Part shown: in pieces, positions 54,611-62,860 of the stretch | Numbering within the stretch: position 1 is the first letter of the stretch | Layout: each line of letters begins with the position of its first letter | Assembly: GCA_937872225.1 (NCBI GenBank) | Contig: CALMRZ010000046.1 | Location: 62,001 to 126,000 of the forward strand | Length of the DNA stretch: 64,000 bases | Direction: 5' to 3' | From: an uncultured Spirochaetota bacterium | GTDB lineage: Bacteria > Spirochaetota > UBA4802 > UBA5550 | The notes under the pieces: model-generated | The model's input: the letters and a program-made list of their open reading frames with translations, nothing else | Told to the model about the DNA's origin: nothing | The model's database searches: none | Translations under genes and position numbers: made by a program

Positions 54611-55459
54611 ATGAAGATTAAACCCATGGGGAAGCGCAAGCTGACCCTTGCCAACAGGGGAGGTCTTGACCTCTTCTTCCTTGGCGTCGGTAGCGCCTTT
54701 ACGAAACGCCATTATCAAACGAACCTTATCGTAATAAAAGGGAAGGACCATCTTCTCATTGACTGCGGGACACGCTGTCCAGAGGCCATGCACCGGGTCG
54801 GCATAGCAACGACCGACATCAGGAACGTCCTTATTACCCATTCCCACGCCGACCATATCGGCGGACTCGAAGAACTTGCCATAATGGGCAGATATTTCGC
54901 CAAGCGAAAGACCGCTATGGTAATAAACGAGACATATCAGCATGTTCTCTGGGAAACATCGCTTCGCGGCGGCCTTGGTCACAATGAGAGGACGGCGCAC
55001 AAGGTACTGACCTTTGAGGATTTTTTCGAAGTAATCAGGCCAAAAAAGCTTCCCGAATATCCCCGCGAAACATTCTCTGCCAAAGTTGGCAGCATTGACA
55101 TCAAAATGATGCGGACAAAGCATATTCCGGATACAGCCTCGGACTGGCAGAGCTCTTTCTGGAGCTGTGCGGTTATTATCGATGACCGCGTTTTTTTCAG
55201 CAGCGATACGCGTTATGACCCTGACCTGATTCGCTATTATGACGAACGATTCTCTTTTGAGGCCATTTTTCATGACTGCCAGTTCTTTAACGGCGGTGTC
55301 CATGCCGGCATAGACGAACTCAACCAGCTGCCGGCAGATATAAAAAAAAGGCTCATACTTTCCCATTACGGCGACAATTGGGAAAAATTTGAAAAAATCG
55401 CTGATACTTACGGTTTTGCAGGAATGGCAAAGCAGCATGTCTATTACAGTTTCGGATAA
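54611..55459 (+). CDS. MBL-fold hydrolase
   Basis: A 282-residue metallo-beta-lactamase-fold protein of the RNase Z-like branch: GVGSAFTKRHYQTNLIV, DCGTRCPEAM, ITHSHADHIGGLEEL and the late FSSDTRYDP and ILSHYGDNW. The full metal set (HxHxDH, Asp, His) is present. The substrate is unknown. First of two plus-strand genes. Confidence 0.85.
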   Translation: MKIKPMGKRKLTLANRGGLDLFFLGVGSAFTKRHYQTNLIVIKGKDHLLIDCGTRCPEAMHRVGIATTDIRNVLITHSHADHIGGLEELAIMGRYFAKRKTAMVINETYQHVLWETSLRGGLGHNERTAHKVLTFEDFFEVIRPKKLPEYPRETFSAKVGSIDIKMMRTKHIPDTASDWQSSFWSCAVIIDDRVFFSSDTRYDPDLIRYYDERFSFEAIFHDCQFFNGGVHAGIDELNQLPADIKKRLILSHYGDNWEKFEKIADTYGFAGMAKQHVYYSFG

Positions 55460-55479
55460 TAACGGATCCCGTCAGCGTC

Positions 55480-56523
55480 ATGCCGCTCCATATTAACATC
55501 CTTGAAAATATCGGCATACTTCGTTTGAACCAGGGCCCTGCCCCCATCATTGACATTCTTGCAATGATGTCATTCAAGGCGCTGGTTTCGGCATTGCGTC
55601 TCGGCATTTTCGAGATAATCGGTCATGGCGGAAAAACGGCCGGTGAAATAGCGGCCGCGGCGCATATTGACCCCCGCGGCCTTACACTGCTCCTCGATCT
55701 CCTGGAAAATATCGGTTATATAACCTGCAGGCGCGGAACATACCGGAACACCGGATCCACGAAAAAATGGCTTCTGGCAGATTCCTCATTCAATATAACC
55801 GATCTCTTTTATCATTTCAACGACATGGCTTCACGCTGGGAATATCTCGACGCATCAATCAGGAAGGGGGCCCCTCCCATGATGGGCTGGGAATGGCTTG
55901 ACCGTGACGCCGAGCGCTGGCATACCTATCACGCGGGGATGAAAAGCTCCGCGATCCTGATAAGCCGCGAAGTCATGAAAAAAGTCAAGCTTTCGCCGTA
56001 CGCGACCAGCCTCATTGACCTCGGGGGAAGCCATGGGCAGTACTGCATTGAATTCTGCCGCCGGTATCCCGGTCTTAAGGGGATCATATACGACTGGGCG
56101 CCGGCGGAGAAAACGGCTGTCGAAAATATTGATTCCTGCAACATGGGCCGGCGCGTAACCTTCCGGGCCGGGGATTTCATACGGGACCCGATCGGATCGG
56201 ATTATGACGTGGTGCTCATGTTCAATATAATCCGCATCTACAGGCCCGACGACCTGAAGTCGCTGTTCAAAAAAATATTTGATTCAACTGCGCCGAACGG
56301 CATGGTCATTATCATGGACCATCTGGGCCACAGGCCGTGGTCACGGTTCATGAGGGCCAATGCGCTGCTCCTGCTCCTTGAACTTTACAATTCCACCGAA
56401 GGGAAGACGCATGACAAGGATGATGTCGCGGGAATGCTCAAAGAATGCGGGTTCGCCCATGTCCGCGATTATAATCTTCGGCGCTCACCGGGGCTTGGCG
56501 TCGTAACAGCGATTAAAGGATAA
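55480..56523 (+). CDS. O-methyltransferase-like SAM-dependent methyltransferase
   Basis: A 347-residue enzyme of the acetylserotonin/caffeate O-methyltransferase type: an N-terminal winged-helix dimerisation domain (ALVSALRLGIFEIIGHGGKTAGEIAAAAHID), then the SAM core with LIDLGGSHGQYCIEFC and DVVLMFNIIRIYRPDDL. It lies 20 bases after the MBL gene. The N-helix suggests a dimer; the acceptor is unknown. Confidence 0.86.
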   Translation: MPLHINILENIGILRLNQGPAPIIDILAMMSFKALVSALRLGIFEIIGHGGKTAGEIAAAAHIDPRGLTLLLDLLENIGYITCRRGTYRNTGSTKKWLLADSSFNITDLFYHFNDMASRWEYLDASIRKGAPPMMGWEWLDRDAERWHTYHAGMKSSAILISREVMKKVKLSPYATSLIDLGGSHGQYCIEFCRRYPGLKGIIYDWAPAEKTAVENIDSCNMGRRVTFRAGDFIRDPIGSDYDVVLMFNIIRIYRPDDLKSLFKKIFDSTAPNGMVIIMDHLGHRPWSRFMRANALLLLLELYNSTEGKTHDKDDVAGMLKECGFAHVRDYNLRRSPGLGVVTAIKG

Positions 56524-56530
56524 TGGACCG

Positions 56531-56941
56531 TTATGTATCTATAGAATTGAACAGGTCTTCCATATTTGCTTTCTCAAATACCTTTCGTATTTCATCATTG
56601 AGCCTGTCCCACATGGGACGGGTGTAGCACCCCCCGGCATTATGGCAGGCATTTGAATCGATAAGACAGTCAAGTAGCGCCAGTTCGCCGTCAAGTATAT
56701 CGACAAGAGAGAGGATGGTTATTTCCTTCAATGGTTTTGACAGATAGAAGCCTCCGCCTTTCCCCTTGGTGCTCCCCAGTATGCCGGCGATTTTCAGCTC
56801 ATGAAAAATGTTCTCCAGGTATCGAGTGGAAATATTCTGTCGCCGGGCAATCTCCTTCACGCTTACCGGCTTTTCATCCATAGTGCGCGCCAGATCAATA
56901 AGAGCCCGGATCCCGTATCGTGTCCGCGTCGATAATTTCAT
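56531..56941 (-). CDS. Rrf2-family iron-sulfur regulator
   Basis: A 136-residue Rrf2/IscR-type regulator with a winged helix (MKLSTRTRYGIRALIDLART, VSVKEIARRQNISTRYLENIFHELKIAG, GKGGGFYLSKP) and three cysteines (92, 99, 105) placed as in [2Fe-2S]-binding members. It could sense iron, cluster status, NO or cysteine. It is divergent from the radical SAM gene and convergent with the methyltransferase gene, so it may control the radical SAM operon. Confidence 0.9.
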   Translation of the reverse strand: MKLSTRTRYGIRALIDLARTMDEKPVSVKEIARRQNISTRYLENIFHELKIAGILGSTKGKGGGFYLSKPLKEITILSLVDILDGELALLDCLIDSNACHNAGGCYTRPMWDRLNDEIRKVFEKANMEDLFNSIDT

Positions 56942-57127
56942 TATGTTATAATATCCAGCATGATTTATTTTTATATCAAATACTTTTTCAAAATATCTGA
57001 AAAATCACGAATTTCACGGCGCTGATTGCCTGAAACATGCGGCCCGCGCGTGAACGTGCCCCTTAAAATCGATGGCCTTGCCAAATTTGAATTGCTTTAT
57101 ATACATGCTGTCATAATTATTGCCGTC

Positions 57128-58498
57128 ATGAAAATTAAATTGATCCTTGCGGCATCATTACATGATCCTCTCCGGAAAAACGACCCCTTCATGCCGCTGT
57201 CATTGCCGATTCTCGCCGGTACAGCTCCCGGACATGATTATACCTTTGTGGACCTTCTCTGGGAGGACGATGTCCGTTATGATGAGCCGGTTGACCTCGT
57301 GGGTATCAGCGCGCGTTATACGGCTGAAAACAGGGCCTATGAGCTCGCCGACGAGTTCCGCCGCCGCGGCGTCATGGTTGTGCTGGGAGGGCCGCAGCCT
57401 TCCGTTGTTCCGTTCCGCGCCCTGGCCCACGCCGATGCCGTGGCGGTCGGCGAAGGCGAAGAGTTGTGGCCAGAAATTGTAAGGGACGCCGAGCGCCGTG
57501 ACCTCAAGAAATTTTACGTGTGTTCTCCCGGTCCCTTTGACCCCCGGGGCCATACCCTCTATAAGATTGACGCCTATCCCGACCTGAAAAGCAACAAGGC
57601 CCCTGTCCGCAGTTTATACAAAAAAAAATATGTCTTTGACACTGTATTTGCCGTGCGGGGTTGTCCCGTTAACTGCGATTTCTGCACCGTGACTGAAATC
57701 TTCGGTCCCCGGTTCAGGATGAAGCCGGTTCGGGATGTGGTAAGGGAAATTGACACATTCAAGAATTATTATTACATACTGGATGATTCCGTGTTCGGCA
57801 AGGCGTCAACCTATGACTATTATCTCGAGCTCTATGATGCCATATCAGGACTGAAAAAGAAGCGGTTCTGGACAGGGCAGGCAAACTTGGATGCGGCCGC
57901 CGATGAAAAGGGCCGCTCTGTCATCCGGAAGGCCGCCGAATCGGGGCTCATCTACGCCGCCATAGGCATGGAATCCATTAATCCCACGACACTCGCGCGG
58001 TCAGGCGCCATACGGAAAATGGGCGCTTCTTCCGCCCATGATGTACTGTCATCAATGAAGGAATCGATCCGCTTCATACAAGACCAGGGCATCATCGTGT
58101 CGGGATGGTTCGTGATCGGTTACGAGGATGACGATATAGAGACGTACTACCGGACGGTCGACTTCTGCCGGGAGATGAAGGTGGTCCCCGTCATTTTTCC
58201 GGTAAAAGCCTTGCCGGGGACGCGTCTTTACGAAAGGCTGAAGAACGAAGGAAAACTAGACGACAGCAAGCTGATTAACTTTCGGCATCCGACCATACGC
58301 GACGAGGATATATTCAGGGCGCTCAAGAACGTCGGAGATGCCGGATACTCATGGAAGGAGATAATCAGGCGCACCCGGTTTTATCTCTCAAAATTCAGGG
58401 AAGACAGGATACACAGGACGATTTTCGCCCTTGTGCTCCAGTCCAAGCTGCGGGGCGCCGTGGATGTCTCCGGGGACGAATTTTACGTGGGGCGGTAA
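57128..58498 (+). CDS. B12-binding-type radical SAM protein
   Basis: A 456-residue radical SAM enzyme: an N-terminal Rossmann domain (VDLVGISARYTAENRAYEL, GGPQPSVVPF, AVGEGEELWP), a cluster motif CPVNCDFC, then GLIYAAIGMESINP and FVIGYEDDD. It is the form found with methylation, lipid or natural-product tailoring. Iron-sulfur dependence fits control by the divergent Rrf2 regulator (inference). I chose the ATG at 57128; an upstream frame is open but lacks a ribosome-binding site too. Confidence 0.88.
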   Translation: MKIKLILAASLHDPLRKNDPFMPLSLPILAGTAPGHDYTFVDLLWEDDVRYDEPVDLVGISARYTAENRAYELADEFRRRGVMVVLGGPQPSVVPFRALAHADAVAVGEGEELWPEIVRDAERRDLKKFYVCSPGPFDPRGHTLYKIDAYPDLKSNKAPVRSLYKKKYVFDTVFAVRGCPVNCDFCTVTEIFGPRFRMKPVRDVVREIDTFKNYYYILDDSVFGKASTYDYYLELYDAISGLKKKRFWTGQANLDAAADEKGRSVIRKAAESGLIYAAIGMESINPTTLARSGAIRKMGASSAHDVLSSMKESIRFIQDQGIIVSGWFVIGYEDDDIETYYRTVDFCREMKVVPVIFPVKALPGTRLYERLKNEGKLDDSKLINFRHPTIRDEDIFRALKNVGDAGYSWKEIIRRTRFYLSKFREDRIHRTIFALVLQSKLRGAVDVSGDEFYVGR

Positions 58499-58508
58499 AC
58501 TCTTTTTC

Positions 58509-58778
58509 CTAATTGGTCCTGTTCTTCTCAATGAATTCCGCTATGGTAGAGATTGATTTCAAGATAAAGCGCGACTGGTTCTTGTCGTCGATCCGGACCC
58601 CGTACTTTTCCTGCAGGGCCATCACTATTTCCAACGCATCTATGGAGTCAAGGCCGAGGGTGTTCCCTTCGCCGAAAAGCGATTCGTCATCGCCGACTTC
58701 TTCGGGGCTCACATCGTCGATGTTAAGCGCTTCCATGATGAGAATCTTTATTTCTTTTTTCAGTCCTTCTGTGGCCAT
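58509..58778 (-). CDS. Acyl carrier protein
   Basis: An 89-residue ACP with the phosphopantetheine motif LGLDSIDALE (Ser45). The acidic helical frame is intact. It is not next to fatty-acid synthesis genes but lies 23 bases after a BtrH-like acyltransferase gene, so it is probably a dedicated carrier for that enzyme. Confidence 0.93.
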   Translation of the reverse strand: MATEGLKKEIKILIMEALNIDDVSPEEVGDDESLFGEGNTLGLDSIDALEIVMALQEKYGVRIDDKNQSRFILKSISTIAEFIEKNRTN

Positions 58779-58801
58779 GGTGACAATGACACCTCGCGAT
58801 A

Positions 58802-59806
58802 TTATTTTTTTGATTTGCTGAGCTTTAACAGATCGTTGAAAAACCGCTCCTCCGCATCTGCCCGTTCATAGATCATGGCGGACAGTTCCCCGAGACGGTC
58901 GGGGCCGAGGTCGCGCCGCTTCCCTATCCGCGCGGCGAAGAGGGATATCTCGCGCCACCGGTCGCCGATTTCCATGATGCGCTTTGACATTTCCAGCAGG
59001 TCAGGATCATTGAGCAGTTCCGACGCCTCCCTCAAGAACGTGGCATACATGAACCGGAATCCGGCGCCCCCGGTGCCCTGATCTTCCAGGAATATGTTTA
59101 TTTTCATTATTTCGTGCGAAAGATGGTCAATGTCCCTGGCGAGGCTGGGCCAGTCCACGACCTTTTTCGCGAAAAGGCGTATCCCCTTGACGCCGATGAA
59201 AGGGATCGGGAGCCTCACCATATTGAATGCCGCGCTTGCGATGCCCTTCCAGATCGCCGTGCGGTAATCTATCCTCCGGGGAATTGACACGGGATGGAAA
59301 ATAAAACCCCTGGGGGAAAAGCTGCCGCCGGCAAATCGCGCTTTCATGAGTGATTCCCTGTCAAGTTCGGCCAGGTTCGGCGAATAGCAGTCGCTCACGA
59401 CATAGACATCGCCCCGCTTTTCCACCACGGTGATGAAGTGGACATTTATATGGACCCGCACATGGTCGGGAAGGTACTTCATGTAAAAGAAATCAGTCTG
59501 GCATGCGACCGGTTTTCCGCCGGAGAGCAGATCATCAAGAACCCGTTCTCCCTTTTCGGGATTTCTGAAACGCCGCTCCTTGAACCTGACGCCGGTCCTC
59601 CGGGCAACACCGGTGCGGATCTGTCCCGGACGGTTCCTGACCACGAACGTGGGAAAGGGAAATTTTTTTGATTCGAAATAGCCGAAGAATATACCGGCTG
59701 ATATGCCGAACACGAGCGGTTCAGATATGCTCAGCCCCGCATGGTTGAGCAGGGCCGCCACGGTGCCGGACTCACAGTGGGCCGCCATCTTGTGCTGAAA
59801 TGTCAT
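58802..59806 (-). CDS. BtrH-like acyltransferase (BtrH_N domain)
   Basis: A 334-residue protein. The N-terminal half has the BtrH_N layout: HCESGTVAALLNHAGLSISEPLVFGISAG (Cys11), a middle LLSGGKPVACQTDFFYM, a His-containing strand and VYVVSDCYSPNLAELDRESLMKARFA. In butirosin synthesis BtrH moves an aminohydroxybutyryl group from the ACP BtrI to ribostamycin. Here an ACP gene follows directly. The C-terminal half is helical. The substrate is unknown; an acyl or aminoacyl transfer is the likely reaction. The start overlaps the HTH gene by four bases. Confidence 0.85.
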   Translation of the reverse strand: MTFQHKMAAHCESGTVAALLNHAGLSISEPLVFGISAGIFFGYFESKKFPFPTFVVRNRPGQIRTGVARRTGVRFKERRFRNPEKGERVLDDLLSGGKPVACQTDFFYMKYLPDHVRVHINVHFITVVEKRGDVYVVSDCYSPNLAELDRESLMKARFAGGSFSPRGFIFHPVSIPRRIDYRTAIWKGIASAAFNMVRLPIPFIGVKGIRLFAKKVVDWPSLARDIDHLSHEIMKINIFLEDQGTGGAGFRFMYATFLREASELLNDPDLLEMSKRIMEIGDRWREISLFAARIGKRRDLGPDRLGELSAMIYERADAEERFFNDLLKLSKSKK

Positions 59807-60270
59807 TTCTTACCTGTTGAGATTTTTAATATGGTGAAAAACGGATTGTCCGTTTTTTCTTCAATAATTTTCAAGTTTTTTTTATCAGTAACGATTACCT
59901 GCAGCATGTCGACCGGCGACACGTTGAAAACGTCACAATAGCGCTTCAGCTGATCCAGCGTGATTGTGCCGAAATACCGGGCGGTCAGGTGCTTTTTCAC
60001 CTTCCGGGCGCCCAGGCGCACCCGCGCCGCCAGTTCAGACGGGGTCAGTTCCCCGAGGACCATGTAATAGGCGATGGGGCTTATTTCGCCTTTGCGAACC
60101 TTCTCAAGGTATTCATGCTCGAGCTTTTTCCGTTTGTACCAGAAATCATCGATGAAATTTTTCGTTATATAGGAACCGGTTTTGACCGGACCGTATGTCC
60201 CGTCCTTTTTCTCGACGTAGAGGATGAGTTGATGCTCTTTGTAATCGACAGACGCGTCTTTTTCTTTCAC
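59803..60270 (-). CDS. XRE-like helix-turn-helix protein
   Basis: A 155-residue protein with a C-terminal helix-turn-helix (LTPSELAARVRLGARKVKKHLTARYFGTITLDQLKRYCDVFNVSPVDML). The N-terminal 80 residues are charged and unrecognised. It could regulate its own operon or bind DNA structurally. The GTG start at 60270 overlaps the DUF2279 stop by four bases. Confidence 0.75.
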   Translation of the reverse strand: MKEKDASVDYKEHQLILYVEKKDGTYGPVKTGSYITKNFIDDFWYKRKKLEHEYLEKVRKGEISPIAYYMVLGELTPSELAARVRLGARKVKKHLTARYFGTITLDQLKRYCDVFNVSPVDMLQVIVTDKKNLKIIEEKTDNPFFTILKISTGKK

Positions 60271-61388
60271 CTGTTCCCCCCTTGCAGCCTGAATCGGTGA
60301 TCCACGCCCAGCGGCACGTGATAATACTTGAATGGTTGCTGCAGCGCCCGGCAGGCAAGGCTGTTCGTGTCGGCAAAAAAGTCTTTGATGAACTCAACCA
60401 GGTTTATCGATATGCCGATATAGATGTTTCTTTCCTTGCCGTGGATCGCCAGGCCGCGCTGAATCTCGGCGTAGCGATAGTCATACTTCGTGAAGCCGGT
60501 CGTATAATACCCGATATCAAACTGGATGTACCTCATGAATTCGGGAACATAGATGCCGATGTAGCGGAATCCGGCGAGCTTGATGTTGGCCATGAAACGC
60601 CAGCCGCTGTAATCATCCATGAGCCATTTCAGCCTCTGCGGGTGCCTGCGGAAATATTTTGTCGGTAAATACTGGGCGCTCAGGCTGACGAACGCGTCAA
60701 CCTGGGGAAACAGCTCGAGGAGCGCGCCTAAGCCTATGCCGAGTAGACCCATCGTGAGGTCCGCCGGGCTGAACCCATGCTGGTTTTTGCAGAAGCCGTC
60801 ACCAATTTCAATTCCCAGAGCAAGGAAGGCGGTCAAACCGGCCGCATAGGCCCATTTCGACGGCCGTCCGCTTTCGGTGAAATCGAATATGTTATAAAAG
60901 ACCCTCATCAGCACGTAATGGGCGAAGAGATGGGCAGCCTTGTCGGCCCCGCCGCTGTAGGTGTTCTGACCGAACCAGCCTTCGCGGGAAAGGCGGAATT
61001 TTGTCGTGCGTCCCCAGTCCCAGGTGAGGTACGCTACGAGATAGGTGTTGATCGGCGTGGCGAGGAGGATGGAGTAGCGTATCGACGTTTTCATTATCTC
61101 TTCGCCTTTCTTCTTTTCGGCGATTTCCTCCGGCGTCAATTTATTTTCTTCTTCCTTTTTTCCGGCCGTCCCAAGCCGCTCGGAGGTATCGCCCGCATAT
61201 ACCGTATCGGCCCCGGCGGCCTGGGCATGCCCGGCGGCACTTCTTGGCCGGTCGGGAATGGCCGCAAGCGAGGCAGGCAGCGCCATGATAATGATGCATG
61301 ACGCCAGTATCGATGTCATACCATGAACCATGGTGGAAAAAGACCCAGGCAAACCGCATCTGTCAAGCATGAAAAAAGGCCGTCTCAT
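60267..61388 (-). CDS. DUF2279-family membrane-associated protein
   Basis: A 373-residue protein with an N-terminal signal-like segment (about 24-44). The core carries the DUF2279 signature: SGGADKAAHLFAHYVLMRV, GIEIGDGFCKNQHGFSPADLTMGLLGIGLGALLELF. E. coli YfiM belongs to this family; function is unknown. The C-terminal 130 residues contain amphipathic strands (FDIGYYTTGF, YIGISINLVEF), suggesting membrane or barrel-like association. Start overlaps the pseudo-protease stop by four bases (ATGA). Confidence 0.8.
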   Translation of the reverse strand: MRRPFFMLDRCGLPGSFSTMVHGMTSILASCIIIMALPASLAAIPDRPRSAAGHAQAAGADTVYAGDTSERLGTAGKKEEENKLTPEEIAEKKKGEEIMKTSIRYSILLATPINTYLVAYLTWDWGRTTKFRLSREGWFGQNTYSGGADKAAHLFAHYVLMRVFYNIFDFTESGRPSKWAYAAGLTAFLALGIEIGDGFCKNQHGFSPADLTMGLLGIGLGALLELFPQVDAFVSLSAQYLPTKYFRRHPQRLKWLMDDYSGWRFMANIKLAGFRYIGIYVPEFMRYIQFDIGYYTTGFTKYDYRYAEIQRGLAIHGKERNIYIGISINLVEFIKDFFADTNSLACRALQQPFKYYHVPLGVDHRFRLQGGNR

Positions 61389-62860
61389 TTCCCGGAAAGA
61401 TTATGGGGAACGCTGATGTTATATTTCATTAAAATCCTTTTCAACTGTTTGACGGCACGTTCCCGGTCCAGGACGACGGTGGATTCTCCGGCAAACTCGA
61501 AAACGACGAACCGGTCCGTTGATCCGTCTATGATCTTTTTCATTTCAGCAAGATTTTTTACCGGCGCCCCGTTGATGCCGGTAAGTACAAGGTCTTTTAA
61601 ATACTGATATCCCTTGTTGACAGGATCGGGAAGAGTCCGGCTCAACAATATGATCCTGAAGTCAGGGCCTTTGTCGGAAAGTTCCTTGATGCTGTCATAG
61701 TAATAAAGAAGGCGCTTGTCCGCCATCTGCTTCCAGTCCTTGCCCTGGGACTCAAGGTAGCCGGCGGTAAGTTCCTGGAAGATAAGCCCGCCGAAGATAT
61801 AATACCGCGGGACAGAGTCGGCGGATATGAGCGGCACGGTGCAGCAGCCGCCGGGGACAGACGTGAGCTTGAATTTCACGGCGGTCCTTTTCCGGTCACG
61901 CAGAACGATCATTGATACCTCATCGCCGACGAAGCGCTCAAGCTGTATGAGCCCGTAAAAATATAATTTCCCGTAGGGAGAATCATAGTTCCCCCTGTCA
62001 TCAACGGCATGTCCCTCGATTGAAAGGATGATATCGTCTTTTTTTAGGACATCGCTCCCGCTGCTGATGACGGGGACATGGGTCACCAGCACCCCTCCCT
62101 CGCCGGCCGCCACGCCGTAATACGCTCTGAGGTTCACGTCGCTCTGGAGATCAACGCCGTCGATCCAGAAGAACGGGATGCCGTCATAATGCCCGTCAGC
62201 CGCGTCCCGCACCATCCGGTGCACCATGTCCGATCCTATCACAAAAAGCGTCTTTGTTTCAGCGCTCAGGCCTGTCGCTATGCCGGCCAGCATGTTGTCG
62301 ATGAAGACAGGCTCGCCGGTGCCTCCTTCATTCATGCCGGTGGAGAACTGGTGCATGAGAACGCCGCAGTTGGGCTCGTAAAACCTTATGGAAGTCTTGG
62401 TCAGCTCCGCGAGGTATTCCTTGAGACTGCTCATCGAATCCCACTTGTATACCTTTGCGCTTCTGCCGGTCATGGAGCCCGCCGGCAGCAATTTGACCGG
62501 CTTCAGGCCATCGAAAAACGACTCATCTTCCACCCTGAGAAAGGCCAAACCGCAATGGTAATCCTTGATCTCCACGGTGGCGGAGTACTTGCGGCTCTCT
62601 CCTTTTTTCATGACCTCGATGAGCACGTGGTCGGCAATTGAGTATGATGAGGTAAGTATGCGGTTCCCGTCAATGACGCACCCGGAAATGCTCGACCTTG
62701 TTATTTCACCCTGCTGCCACGGCGAGCCATAATCATGCTTCTGGGACGTGACCAGTATGTTGACTACGCGGTCGTCGTAGGACTGAGCCGGGGCCGAAAA
62801 AACGGGCCATGGCAGGGACAGGGCTGTTATCAGACATATCATTTGAACGTTACGTTTCAT
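61385..62860 (-). CDS. HtrA/Deg-like pseudo-protease with PDZ domains
   Basis: A 491-residue paralogue of the upstream protease, with a signal peptide (1-22) and a trypsin-like domain followed by PDZ-like regions (about 235-340, and the C-terminal 100 residues). The catalytic histidine of TNAHVV is Tyr (SSYSIAD, Tyr73), the aspartate of DLAL is Gly104 (CGLAFL), and the serine of GNSGGP is Thr181 (GGTGEP). It cannot be a serine protease, but the fold and PDZ parts are well kept, so a binding or regulatory role is likely. Start overlaps the upstream stop by four bases. Confidence 0.85.
   Translation of the reverse strand: MKRNVQMICLITALSLPWPVFSAPAQSYDDRVVNILVTSQKHDYGSPWQQGEITRSSISGCVIDGNRILTSSYSIADHVLIEVMKKGESRKYSATVEIKDYHCGLAFLRVEDESFFDGLKPVKLLPAGSMTGRSAKVYKWDSMSSLKEYLAELTKTSIRFYEPNCGVLMHQFSTGMNEGGTGEPVFIDNMLAGIATGLSAETKTLFVIGSDMVHRMVRDAADGHYDGIPFFWIDGVDLQSDVNLRAYYGVAAGEGGVLVTHVPVISSGSDVLKKDDIILSIEGHAVDDRGNYDSPYGKLYFYGLIQLERFVGDEVSMIVLRDRKRTAVKFKLTSVPGGCCTVPLISADSVPRYYIFGGLIFQELTAGYLESQGKDWKQMADKRLLYYYDSIKELSDKGPDFRIILLSRTLPDPVNKGYQYLKDLVLTGINGAPVKNLAEMKKIIDGSTDRFVVFEFAGESTVVLDRERAVKQLKRILMKYNISVPHNLSGK

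Noticed and set aside
54587-55438. Minus-strand frame of 283 codons
   Set aside because: Antisense shadow of the MBL gene, which has full metal motifs.
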